Below are positions 8,526 to 16,626 of a stretch of DNA of 64,000 nucleotides, one piece after another. The notes under the pieces were generated by a model that searched no databases, was not told where the DNA came from, and saw only the letters and a program-made list of their open reading frames with translations. The DNA lies in NCBI GenBank assembly GCA_963674555.1, contig OY771429.1:1240001-1304000 (forward strand), read 5' to 3'. Within the stretch, counting starts at the first letter, position 1. Each line of letters opens with the position of its first letter. The translations under genes were made by a program, and so were the position numbers. Source of the DNA: JBGMEA01 sp963674555 (lineage in GTDB: Bacteria; Bacillota; Clostridia; Eubacteriales; Anaerofustaceae).

Positions 8526-9471
8526 CCGGAACAGATCCGCCTACAGTGCTTGGATTAAAGTCGTAGAAGACTGTTAGGATATCCGTAATTTCGGTTTTGA
8601 TATCAGCCGCGTCGCGGTAAACGATATTGCAATTCGGGATAGCTTTTGCCGCTACTGCCGCACTTGGTAGAATACCGAATTCTTCGATCATGGCAGCTGC
8701 TTCATCGATATTTTCATTTACATAATCAACGGAAGCTTCATATTCTTCCAAAAAGGCATTTACGGTACCCGGATAGGCTTCTGCAAATTCTTTATTCACG
8801 ACAAAAGCTGTCATCATAAGTGTTCCATCGCTGCCTTCTTCATATAAAGCACTTAAATCAAGTGCGATACGAGCGTTGGCATTCTGAACTAAAACGCTTG
8901 TAACGAACGGTTCGGGAAGTAATACGATAGCGCCTTCTTCAGTGATCGCTTTTGCAGCTGCTTCAGCATGTTCGGTCATATACATGATGTTAACATCTGT
9001 TTCGGGATCTAAGTCGTAAAGGGTCAAAATATAGCGGAATGCGATATCAGCCGTAGATCCTTGTCCGCCCATATAAACTGTCTTTCCTGCCAGATCCGTG
9101 ATGTCTGTTACAGCTTCGCCGTTTTCAACGATATAGATGACGCCCAGTGTATTAACGGATGCTATAACAAAATTACCTTCTGTTTTATTGTACAAAATAG
9201 CGCCCATATTCATTGGGACAGCCGCGGCATCCAATTCGCCGCTCAACAATTTTGCGATAATCTCATCTGGTGCGCCTGAGATCGTAAAGTTTACGGTCGC
9301 ATCTCCGATCATGTTATCCTCGGCGTTATCGGAGATCACTTTGATCATCCCCATACCGCTCGGACCTTTTAAGGTCCCTACATTGAATTCATCAGCTTGC
9401 GCCTTTTGTGTGCAGCTCGCGACGCTGAACACGATAAGGAGCGTTAACAATACAGTTAATAATTTTTTCAT
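8500..9471 (-). CDS. Substrate-binding lipoprotein of NitT/TauT-type ABC importer
   Basis: A 323-residue lipoprotein. The signal peptide ends in a lipobox with Cys20 (VASC), so it is lipidated and tethered outside the membrane. The mature part starts EFNVGTLKGPSGMGMIK and has the two-lobe binding fold typical of SsuA/ThiY-like proteins (GAPDEIIAKLLSGELDAAAVP, GQGSTADIAFRYILT). It is the first gene of an operon of importer plus ogt and the glycosylase. The ligand is unknown. Confidence 0.88.
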   Translation of the reverse strand: MKKLLTVLLTLLIVFSVASCTQKAQADEFNVGTLKGPSGMGMIKVISDNAEDNMIGDATVNFTISGAPDEIIAKLLSGELDAAAVPMNMGAILYNKTEGNFVIASVNTLGVIYIVENGEAVTDITDLAGKTVYMGGQGSTADIAFRYILTLYDLDPETDVNIMYMTEHAEAAAKAITEEGAIVLLPEPFVTSVLVQNANARIALDLSALYEEGSDGTLMMTAFVVNKEFAEAYPGTVNAFLEEYEASVDYVNENIDEAAAMIEEFGILPSAAVAAKAIPNCNIVYRDAADIKTEITDILTVFYDFNPSTVGGSVPGEDIFYEK

Positions 9472-9491
9472 TTAAATACCTCCTAGTATCT

Positions 9492-9527
9492 TGGTATATT
9501 ATACCATAATTTTACATAAACGGTCAT
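9492..9527 (-). promoter_or_regulatory. Promoter with overlapping dyad for the ABC importer/DNA-repair operon
   Basis: On the minus strand ATGACC (9527-9522) lies 18 bp before a consensus TATAAT (9503-9498). A perfect 15-bp palindrome (9492-9506, TGGTATATTATACCA) covers the -10 box and could be the site of a repressor. The spacing and -10 are good; the regulator is unknown. Confidence 0.55.
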
Positions 9528-9550
9528 TTAAAATGGAATGATTCTTATTT

Positions 9551-10498
9551 TTAAGTATTAAAATCAAAAGATATCTGCAGTTTATCAAGCACATTTTGAA
9601 TATCATTCGGTGGCTTACAAATCAATCTTATCGTACTGTGGTCAGTCCACATCGGAAAACTGACGGAATAGCAATGAAGAAATTGTCTTTTCAATCCTCC
9701 GTCTTTGCCGATCGTCCGGTTGAAACTCGCATCTCCGTATTTTTTATCGCCTGCTATCGGATATCCCATTTGCCCAAGTTGCGCGCGTATCTGATGTGTC
9801 CTTCCCGTGATCAGCCTGGCGCTTAAAAGCGTACAATCATCACCGTATGACATCGGATCAAAAACCGTGATCATTTTTACCGCGTCATCGCGTGGGGTAT
9901 CGAATAATTCCATCTTGTTTTGCTCGCTATCTTTTATTGCGTAATGAGTCACTTTGATACGCTCAACAAAATGACCTTTTACCAACACGAGATAATCTTT
10001 GACAAATTTATTTTTTTTCATCAGCGCATTCATTTCTTTTGCAGCTGAAGGAGTTTTGGGTACGATCACAATACCTGAAGTGTTCATATCCAAACGATTG
10101 ATCGTGCCCGGCATAAACATACCGTTGCTTCCTTTGATATCGTCATATAAATAGGAAATAACGCGCTCGATCAATGAATCGTCTTTTTTGCCGTTTGGAT
10201 GAGTCAAAAGCCCCGCGGGTTTATTGACCGCTAGGAAAAATTCATCTTCATAGACGATCTCGGGCATCGGCAGATCTTTCTTTGGCGGTAAAGGATTGCT
10301 TTCATCTTTAATATATACTGAGACAACATCATCTATCTCTAATCGCGTATTAGCATCGGCTTTCTTACCGTTGAGTTTGACACGACCTTTACGGATCATT
10401 TTTTGTATTGCCCCTTTTGACAACTCTTTGAATGCTTTGCCGACAAATCGGTCGAGGCGCATATCCGTATATTCTTCATTTATCGTAAATTCCTGCAT
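9551..10498 (-). CDS. RluA-family 23S rRNA/tRNA pseudouridine synthase (RluC/RluD-like)
   Basis: A 315-residue enzyme that isomerises uridine to pseudouridine in RNA. An N-terminal S4 RNA-binding domain covers about residues 12-75 (MRLDRFVGKAFKELSKGAIQ). The catalytic domain contains INRLDMNTSGIVIV with the catalytic Asp, and RLITGRTHQIRAQL. The target is not fixed by sequence; RluD-type (helix 69) is the usual role for an S4-containing member. It is transcribed away from the str operon. AAGGAG precedes ATG 10498. Confidence 0.9.
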   Translation of the reverse strand: MQEFTINEEYTDMRLDRFVGKAFKELSKGAIQKMIRKGRVKLNGKKADANTRLEIDDVVSVYIKDESNPLPPKKDLPMPEIVYEDEFFLAVNKPAGLLTHPNGKKDDSLIERVISYLYDDIKGSNGMFMPGTINRLDMNTSGIVIVPKTPSAAKEMNALMKKNKFVKDYLVLVKGHFVERIKVTHYAIKDSEQNKMELFDTPRDDAVKMITVFDPMSYGDDCTLLSARLITGRTHQIRAQLGQMGYPIAGDKKYGDASFNRTIGKDGGLKRQFLHCYSVSFPMWTDHSTIRLICKPPNDIQNVLDKLQISFDFNT

Positions 10499-10632
10499 CC
10501 TATCTCCTTATCTTAAGGCATCGCAATAATGCTATTATGACATAAAAAATATGAAATTTCACTGTTTTACGCAGGATAGGGGCATTTTTTACTAAAACCG
10601 CGTATTTACATGACAGCTTTATCACAATGCAA

Positions 10633-10802
10633 TGGTATTATAGGGGTACATGAAGTCGTGATTGATGCAGTTAATCCTGTATTGTCAACGAAAGCATATC
10701 TTGTATATGAGATATATTTTGATTGCATATATAGACGATAGTACTCAAAATTCGATTCAGGCATGTAAAATTCCCATAAAGTCGCTTAAATCAGCGATTT
10801 TT
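10633..10802 (+). ncRNA. Possible small RNA in the rluD-str intergenic region
   Basis: The 318 bases between the pseudouridine synthase gene and the str promoter hold no convincing gene. An extended -10 (TG at 10633, TATTAT 10636-10641) without a good -35 box is followed about 140 nt later by a terminator-like hairpin (TCGCT 10782-10786 with AGCGA 10793-10797, then TTTTTAT). The stretch between could be a short transcript of about 150 nt. No known RNA family was recognised, and the hairpin may simply insulate the str promoter. Confidence 0.22.
10779..10802 (+). terminator. Weak terminator-like hairpin before the str promoter
   Basis: A 5-bp stem extended by A-T pairs around a six-base loop, followed by five T. 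It would stop read-through from the left into the str operon. Confidence 0.4.
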
Positions 10803-10816
10803 ATAGACTAAATTCA

Positions 10817-10845
10817 TTGACAGCGGTATCTTTGAGTGATACAAT
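10817..10845 (+). promoter_or_regulatory. Promoter of the str operon
   Basis: A consensus TTGACA (10817-10822) and TACAAT (10840-10845) with a 17-bp spacer give a strong housekeeping promoter. Transcription should begin near 10852, leaving a leader of about 70 nt before GTG 10922. This rules out longer N-terminal starts of the first gene. Confidence 0.8.
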
Positions 10846-10864
10846 ATATGGGCTGAAAGAGCGT

Positions 10865-10896
10865 GTTATTTTGATGTCACAAAATAACATGTTATT
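10865..10896 (+). promoter_or_regulatory. Competing hairpins in the str operon leader
   Basis: GTTATTTTG (10865-10873) pairs perfectly with CAAAATAAC (10880-10888) around a six-base loop. The same right arm is part of a second perfect palindrome (10883-10896, AATAACATGTTATT). The two foldings exclude each other, as in attenuation or mRNA-stability switches. No T-run follows either, so a translational or stability role is more likely than termination. Confidence 0.4.
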
Positions 10897-10921
10897 ATTT
10901 CTCAGAAAAAAGGTGATATTC

Positions 10922-11164
10922 GTGTTGGATAATATCCAAGAAAATGAATTCGTCGTCGGGACAAAACAAACAAAAAAGGCGATCGAATCCGATCGCGCAT
11001 CCATTGTGTTTCTTGCACAAGATGCCAGCGAATATTTGAAAAATGAGATCATGACCGCATGCAAAATACATAAGCTTGAAGTAATACAAGTAGACAGCAT
11101 GCAAGAATTGGGTAGTTCCTGTGGTATCAGCAGAGGTGCGGCTACTGCAGCTATTATAAAATAA
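10922..11164 (+). CDS. L7Ae-family RNA-binding protein, YbxF/RplGB type
   Basis: An 80-residue protein of the L7Ae/L30e fold, which binds kink-turn RNA. The core runs FVVGTKQTKKAIESDRASIVFLAQDAS and ends ELGSSCGISRGAATAAII, matching the conserved L7Ae motif LGxxCGxxxxAxxxAI. The position directly before rpsL is that of ybxF in Bacillus. AGGTGAT sits a few bases before GTG 10922. Starts further upstream would overlap the promoter and are rejected. Its exact ribosomal role is not established. Confidence 0.85.
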   Translation: MLDNIQENEFVVGTKQTKKAIESDRASIVFLAQDASEYLKNEIMTACKIHKLEVIQVDSMQELGSSCGISRGAATAAIIK

Positions 11165-11183
11165 AAGATTAGGAGGTGAAGTA

Positions 11184-11558
11184 ATGCCGACAATCAACCA
11201 GATCATCCGTAAAGGCCGAGAAGAAATCACTGAAAAGACGAAGTCTCCCGCGCTTCAAGGAAATCCGCAAAAGCGTGGTGTTTGTACTGTGGTAAGAACA
11301 GCAACACCGAAGAAACCGAACTCAGCAATGCGTAAGATCGCCAGAGTACGTTTGACCAACGGGCAAGAAGTTACAGCTTATATCCCCGGTATCGGACATA
11401 ATTTACAAGAGCATAGCGTTGTTATGGTAAAAGGCGGAAGAGTTAAAGATTTGCCGGGCGTTCGTTACAAAGTGATCCGAGGAACATTGGATGCAACGGG
11501 TGTCGCGAACAGAATGCAGGCAAGAAGCAAATACGGAGCAAAGAAACCGAAAAATTAA
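11184..11558 (+). CDS. rpsL: 30S ribosomal protein S12
   Basis: A 124-residue protein of the decoding centre. It begins MPTINQIIRKGRE and contains the nearly invariant TPKKPNSAMRKIARVRL. The segment KGGRVKDLPGVRYK holds the Lys/Pro positions where streptomycin resistance arises. Both Lys residues (TPKKPNS and GGRVKDLPG) are the wild-type sensitive form. It follows the L7Ae-like gene by 19 bp with AGGAGGTG. Confidence 0.97.
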   Translation: MPTINQIIRKGREEITEKTKSPALQGNPQKRGVCTVVRTATPKKPNSAMRKIARVRLTNGQEVTAYIPGIGHNLQEHSVVMVKGGRVKDLPGVRYKVIRGTLDATGVANRMQARSKYGAKKPKN

Positions 11559-11672
11559 GTGTGTAATTATCTATAAGTGGTAAGCTTGTATTAAATATAT
11601 AAGCGCACACACGGCAAAAGGAATTTTGTCGAGTACCGATGAAACAAATACTATTACCAGGAGGGAAGAGTA

Positions 11673-12143
11673 GTGCCAAGAAAAGGACCGGTGCCCAAAC
11701 GAGTTGTGTTGGCGGACCCGATTTACGATAGCATTGTTGTTACAAAATTATTAAACAACATCATGCTGGACGGTAAAAAAGGTGTCGCACAAAAAATCGT
11801 TTACGGTGCATTCGATATCGTACAGGAAAAAACAGGTAAAGATCCGTTGGAAGCATTCCAACAAGCGCTCAATAATATCATGCCTGTTTTAGAAGTTAAA
11901 GCAAGGAGAGTAGGTGGAGCGACCTACCAAGTTCCTATTGAAGTAAGTCCGGACAGAAGACAAACACTGGGTTTGCGTTGGTTGGTAACTTATACCAAAA
12001 AACGTAACGAAAGAACGATGAAAGCCAGACTTGCCGGGGAAATAATGGATGCAATGAATAATTCGGGCGCATCTGTGAAGAAGAAAGAAGATACACATAA
12101 AATGGCGGAAGCGAATAAAGCATTCTCCCATTATAAGTGGTAA
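11673..12143 (+). CDS. rpsG: 30S ribosomal protein S7
   Basis: A 156-residue protein that nucleates assembly of the 30S head and contacts the E site. It begins MPRKGPVPKR and has the conserved KVLNNIMLDGKK-like segment (TKLLNNIMLDGKKG) and VGGATYQVPIEV. The start is GTG with AGGAGGGA about 7 nt upstream. In other bacteria S7 is the repressor of its own operon. The 114-bp gap to rpsL is longer than usual and could hold the S7 regulatory site, though none was recognised. Confidence 0.96.
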   Translation: MPRKGPVPKRVVLADPIYDSIVVTKLLNNIMLDGKKGVAQKIVYGAFDIVQEKTGKDPLEAFQQALNNIMPVLEVKARRVGGATYQVPIEVSPDRRQTLGLRWLVTYTKKRNERTMKARLAGEIMDAMNNSGASVKKKEDTHKMAEANKAFSHYKW

Positions 12144-12157
12144 ACAGTGCAGGTATA

Positions 12158-14233
12158 ATGAGTAATAAAAATGATTTAAAATTTACGCGAAATATAGGGA
12201 TCATGGCCCATATCGACGCCGGAAAGACGACGACCACCGAACGTATATTGTTCTACTCGGGCAAGATACATAAAACGATGGAAGTCCACGAAGGCGGAGC
12301 GCAAATGGATTGGATGGCGCAAGAACAAGAACGCGGCATCACGATCACATCGGCGGCGACAACATGCAACTGGAACGGTTGCACGATCAACATCATAGAT
12401 ACTCCGGGACATGTGGACTTTACCGTAGAAGTAGAACGTTCTTTGCGCGTTCTCGACGGTGCGGTCGCTGTTTTTTGCGCAAAAGGCGGTGTTGAACCGC
12501 AATCTGAGACAGTATGGCGACAGGCAGATAAATACGGCGTACCGAGAATCGCGTATGTTAATAAAATGGATATTATGGGGGCGGACTATTTCAATGTTGT
12601 TGAAATGATGAGGACGCGCCTCGGGACGAATCCGATACCGATACAATTACCGATCGGAAGTGAAGATGACTTTTTGGGATTAGTTGACCTTGTTAAAATG
12701 AAAGCTTACATCTATAAGGATGATCAAGGCAAGGTGATAGACGAAGTCGATATCCCCGATGATCTGGTCGATTTGGCAAACGAGTATCATGAAAGCATGA
12801 TCGAAGCCATTTCGGACTATGATGAAGGGATCATGGAAAAATTCCTGGAAGGCGATGAGATTTCCGTTGAGGAAATAAAGGTCGCATTGCGAAAAGCATG
12901 TATCAACGCTGAGATCATCCCGGTTGTATGCGGATCGTCTTTTAAAAACAAAGGTGTTCAAAAAGTTCTGGATTGCGTTGTGGATTATCTTCCGTCACCA
13001 TTGGAAGTACCTGCGATCAAAGGTGTAGATCCAAAAACAGAAGAAGAACTTTCGAGACCTGCGGATGCTGAAGAGCCTTTAGCAGCTCTTGCATTTAAAA
13101 TCATGTCGGATCCGTTTGTCGGAAAACTCGCTTTTACGCGTATTTATTCCGGAACAATCACGGCAGGATCATATGTGTATAACTCCATTAAGGGAAAACG
13201 CGAACGTATCGGAAGGATCTTGCGTATGCATGCCAACGATCGCGAAGATGTCGATAAAGCATATGCCGGAGATATCATTGCCCTTGTCGGATTAAAAGAC
13301 ATATCAACGGGTGATACCCTTTGTACGGAGAATGATCAGATCATATTAGAAATGATGACATTTCCAGAGCCTGTAATATCCGTAGCGATAGAACCGAAAA
13401 CAAAAGCTGGGCAGGACAAAATGATCCAGTCCTTGTTGAAACTTTCGGAAGAAGATCCTACATTTAAATTCGCAACGGATGAAGAAACGGGACAAACGAT
13501 CATTTCAGGTATGGGTGAATTACATCTTGAGATCATTGTTGACCGTATGCTCAGAGAATTCAAAGTCGAAGCCAATGTAGGCAGACCGCAAGTTTCTTAC
13601 AAAGAAACGATCACGAAACCGGCGCATATCGACTATAAATATGCGAAACAAAGCGGTGGACGCGGACAGTATGCGCATGTCGTATTGGATGTTGAACCGA
13701 ACGAACCCGGGGCAGGATACGAATTTGAAAGCAAAATCGTTGGGGGCGCGATACCGAAAGAATACATTGAGCCTGTTAACAAAGGTATACAAAGTTCGAT
13801 GGATAACGGTATAATCGCAGGATACCAAGTTATGGACGTTAAAGTAACGTTAGTTGACGGTTCGACACATGATGTCGATTCATCGGAAATGGCGTTTAAG
13901 ATCTGCGGATCCATGGCGTTCAAAGAAGCGATGAAAAAAGCAGGACCTGTTCTTATCGAACCGATATTCAAAATAGAGATCACGGTCCCCGAAGAATATT
14001 TGGGGGATGTGATGGGAGATATCAATTCCAGACGCGGCAGGATCGAGGGGATGGATTCACGTAACGGTGCATCTACCGTTAGAGGATTTGTTCCGCTTGC
14101 CGAAATGTTCCAATATACAACCGTATTGCGTTCCAAAACGCAAGGACGCGGAACGCACACATTGCAGTTTTCGCATTATGAACAAGTACCGCAGTCGGCT
14201 GCGGAAAAAATAGTCGGAAAAGTAAAGGAGTAA
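12158..14233 (+). CDS. fusA: Elongation factor G
   Basis: A 691-residue GTPase that drives ribosomal translocation. The G domain has GIMAHIDAGKTTTTERIL (P-loop), RGITITSAATT (switch I), DTPGHVDFT (G3) and NKMD (G4). Domains II to V follow, including the GRGQYAHV segment of domain IV. Two in-frame starts are possible. ATG 12158 gives the family-typical MSNKNDLKFTRN and has AGGT upstream; the GTG-type start at 12137 would overlap rpsG. Only one fusA is in the window. Confidence 0.97.
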   Translation: MSNKNDLKFTRNIGIMAHIDAGKTTTTERILFYSGKIHKTMEVHEGGAQMDWMAQEQERGITITSAATTCNWNGCTINIIDTPGHVDFTVEVERSLRVLDGAVAVFCAKGGVEPQSETVWRQADKYGVPRIAYVNKMDIMGADYFNVVEMMRTRLGTNPIPIQLPIGSEDDFLGLVDLVKMKAYIYKDDQGKVIDEVDIPDDLVDLANEYHESMIEAISDYDEGIMEKFLEGDEISVEEIKVALRKACINAEIIPVVCGSSFKNKGVQKVLDCVVDYLPSPLEVPAIKGVDPKTEEELSRPADAEEPLAALAFKIMSDPFVGKLAFTRIYSGTITAGSYVYNSIKGKRERIGRILRMHANDREDVDKAYAGDIIALVGLKDISTGDTLCTENDQIILEMMTFPEPVISVAIEPKTKAGQDKMIQSLLKLSEEDPTFKFATDEETGQTIISGMGELHLEIIVDRMLREFKVEANVGRPQVSYKETITKPAHIDYKYAKQSGGRGQYAHVVLDVEPNEPGAGYEFESKIVGGAIPKEYIEPVNKGIQSSMDNGIIAGYQVMDVKVTLVDGSTHDVDSSEMAFKICGSMAFKEAMKKAGPVLIEPIFKIEITVPEEYLGDVMGDINSRRGRIEGMDSRNGASTVRGFVPLAEMFQYTTVLRSKTQGRGTHTLQFSHYEQVPQSAAEKIVGKVKE

Positions 14234-14237
14234 AATA

Positions 14238-15431
14238 ATGGCTAAACAGAAATTTGAGAGAACGAAACCGCACGTAAACGTCGGAACGATCGGACACGTA
14301 GACCACGGTAAGACGACGCTTACAGCAGCGATCACAAAAGTATTGCACGAAAGACTGGGAACAGGCGACTTCGTAGCATTCGACAACATCGATAAAGCAC
14401 CTGAAGAGAGAGAACGTGGGATCACGATCTCAACAGCACATGTAGAATATGAGACTGAAAACAGACACTACGCACACGTAGACTGCCCGGGACATGCGGA
14501 TTATATCAAGAACATGATCACGGGAGCAGCGCAAATGGACGGAGCGATCTTAGTCGTAAGCGCAGCAGACGGACCTATGCCGCAAACAAGAGAACATATC
14601 CTATTGGCAAGACAGGTAAACGTACCGTATATCGTAGTATTCTTAAACAAAGCGGATATGGTAGATGACCCTGAACTTATCGAACTTGTTGATATGGAAG
14701 TAAGAGAACTTCTTGATTCATATGAATTCCCGGGAGATGACACACCGATCATCGTCGGATCAGCGCTTAAAGCATTGGAAGATCCGATGAGCGAGTGGGG
14801 AGATAAGATCATGGAACTTATGGATGCAGTGGATTCTTATATCCCTGAACCTGTAAGAGATACGGATAAACCATTCTTAATGCCTGTAGAAGATGTATTC
14901 TCGATCACAGGACGAGGAACGGTAGCAACAGGCAGGATCGAACGCGGACAGATCAAAACAGGTGAAGAAGTAGAAATACTCGGGATCAAAGACAAAGTGA
15001 AAAAGACAGTTGTAACGGGTGTTGAAATGTTCAGAAAGATCTTAGACTACGGTGAAGCGGGAGATAATATCGGAGCGCTTCTTCGAGGTGTAGACAGAAC
15101 AGAGATCGAACGCGGACAAGTATTAGCAAAACCGGGATCGATCAAACCGCACACAAAATTCAAAGCGACAGTATACGTACTGACGAAAGAAGAGGGTGGA
15201 AGACATACACCGTTCTTTAACGGATACAGACCGCAGTTTTATTTCACAACGACTGACGTAACAGGCGTAGTGGATCTGGCTGAAGGCGTAGAAATGGTAA
15301 TGCCCGGAGATAATATCGAAGTAACGATCGAACTTATTACGCCGATCGCAATGGAAAAAGAACAGAGATTTGCGATCAGAGAAGGTGGAAGAACAGTAGG
15401 AGCAGGAGTCGTAGTAGACGTTCTTTCATAA
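14238..15431 (+). CDS. tuf: Elongation factor Tu
   Basis: A 397-residue GTPase that brings aminoacyl-tRNA to the ribosome. G motifs: GHVDHGKTTLTAAI, RGITISTAHVEY, DCPGHADY, NKADM and SALKAL. Domains II and III follow. It starts 4 bp after fusA. The codons favour GTA, ACA, GGA and GCA more than the neighbouring fusA does, which fits very high expression. A strong terminator follows, ending the operon. Confidence 0.98.
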   Translation: MAKQKFERTKPHVNVGTIGHVDHGKTTLTAAITKVLHERLGTGDFVAFDNIDKAPEERERGITISTAHVEYETENRHYAHVDCPGHADYIKNMITGAAQMDGAILVVSAADGPMPQTREHILLARQVNVPYIVVFLNKADMVDDPELIELVDMEVRELLDSYEFPGDDTPIIVGSALKALEDPMSEWGDKIMELMDAVDSYIPEPVRDTDKPFLMPVEDVFSITGRGTVATGRIERGQIKTGEEVEILGIKDKVKKTVVTGVEMFRKILDYGEAGDNIGALLRGVDRTEIERGQVLAKPGSIKPHTKFKATVYVLTKEEGGRHTPFFNGYRPQFYFTTTDVTGVVDLAEGVEMVMPGDNIEVTIELITPIAMEKEQRFAIREGGRTVGAGVVVDVLS

Positions 15432-15455
15432 TAGGATCAATTAAACGAATATAAC

Positions 15456-15493
15456 AAAACAGACCCGACTGTATAGTCGGGTCTGTTTTTATT
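15456..15493 (+). terminator. Terminator of the str operon
   Basis: A 15-bp perfect stem (15456-15470 with 15475-15489) with a GTAT loop is followed by further T. It also has an A-run on the left, so it may act for the convergent HD-GYP gene as well. Confidence 0.9.
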
Positions 15494-15515
15494 TGTTTGA
15501 TTTAATATGTGAATA

Positions 15516-16499
15516 TTATTTATTATTAAAAGATAAGACGATGTCATGTTGTGTTTCGTCTATTTTGTAGGCGTTTGATAAAAATAGAGCTTCACACGCG
15601 TTTACGATATCCGCATCGTATAGTACACCGGCATTTTCTGTTATTTCTTCCAAGGCCAATTGTATGCCCAATGCAGGTCTGTAAGGTCTGTGAGAGGCCA
15701 TAGATTCTACAACGTCAGCGACCATCAATATCTTTGATTCAAATCCGATCTCCTCCGCTTTCAAACCTTTCGGATATCCGCTTCCGTCACAACGTTCGTG
15801 GTGCTGCAATACGGTTTCTGAAATCACTGAAGGCATATGTGCGTTACGTATCATATCGTACCCGTAATACGAATGATTGCGTATCATTTCCATTTCAAGA
15901 TAGGACAATTGACCCGGTTTTGATAATATCTCTATTGGGATTGCTACTTTCCCGATGTCATGCATATATCCAATAATGCGCAACAATTCGATCGTCTTTG
16001 TATCAAGTCCCATTTGTTCGCCTATTGCAGCTGCTAAATTACCGACACGGGTTTGATGGGAATCCGTTAAGGGGTCTTTCAATTTTACGATCGTGAATAC
16101 TAATTTGAGGACTCCTATCATAGCCATCTCAAGTTCTCTCGTTCGTTCAAGAACAGTTTCTTCAGAATTTTTAACAGCAGACAATAACGTACTGATATCA
16201 ACAGGTTTAGGCAGATAATCTATTGCTTTATTCTTTGTAAGGAGCATACAGCTTCTGATATCTGAAAGATCGCATAACATAATGATTTGTGCAGAGTTAT
16301 TCAGTTTTATTGCATTAGTTATGAAATCGAATTCTGATATCTTTAAGAGATCATTGTCTAAAATAAGAATATCGTAACGGTTGCTATCCATCATAAGTAA
16401 AGCTGCTTCAAAATTATTGGCTATGTCCGATATATTCAGCATTTCTTTTATCGGAACATACGTGCCGGTATCATCGCTTATAATCAATATTTTACTCAT
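15516..16499 (-). CDS. Response regulator with HD-GYP domain (predicted c-di-GMP phosphodiesterase)
   Basis: A 327-residue cytoplasmic protein. The N-terminal receiver domain (1-120) has a phospho-acceptor Asp in DILILDND and the conserved Lys in DYLPKPVD. The HD-GYP domain spans about 140-315, with GYMHDIGKVAIP and HHERCDGSGYPKGL. The HD pair, downstream histidines and the GYP-type motif needed for c-di-GMP hydrolysis are all there. No histidine kinase is adjacent, so the partner is elsewhere. It indicates that the organism uses cyclic-di-GMP signalling. It appears monocistronic, converging on tuf. Confidence 0.9.
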   Translation of the reverse strand: MSKILIISDDTGTYVPIKEMLNISDIANNFEAALLMMDSNRYDILILDNDLLKISEFDFITNAIKLNNSAQIIMLCDLSDIRSCMLLTKNKAIDYLPKPVDISTLLSAVKNSEETVLERTRELEMAMIGVLKLVFTIVKLKDPLTDSHQTRVGNLAAAIGEQMGLDTKTIELLRIIGYMHDIGKVAIPIEILSKPGQLSYLEMEMIRNHSYYGYDMIRNAHMPSVISETVLQHHERCDGSGYPKGLKAEEIGFESKILMVADVVESMASHRPYRPALGIQLALEEITENAGVLYDADIVNACEALFLSNAYKIDETQHDIVLSFNNK

Positions 16500-16575
16500 T
16501 TTCCGATCCTCTCAATCCGTAATTTGGTTCTATGATCATATGAATCCAATCGATGCATATATGTTTCAAATGATA

Positions 16576-16608
16576 TAAAAACTGAGCCATGAGACAGGCC
16601 CAGTTTAT
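16576..16608 (-). terminator. Terminator of the proBA-lipoprotein operon
   Basis: Read on the minus strand, AAACTGGGCC pairs with GGCTCAGTTT around an eight-base loop, with small bulges, followed by TTTAT. Confidence 0.6.
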
Positions 16609-16626
16609 AAAATATCCGTAATAAGA

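Noticed and set aside
9472..9550. Thiamine or other riboswitch before the ABC importer operon
   Set aside because: Only about 20 nt lie between the predicted transcript start and ATG, so there is no room for an aptamer.
13633..14160. Minus-strand open frame of 175 codons inside fusA
   Set aside because: It lies fully antisense to a conserved gene, has no ribosome-binding site and no recognisable protein motif; it is a shadow of fusA codon bias.
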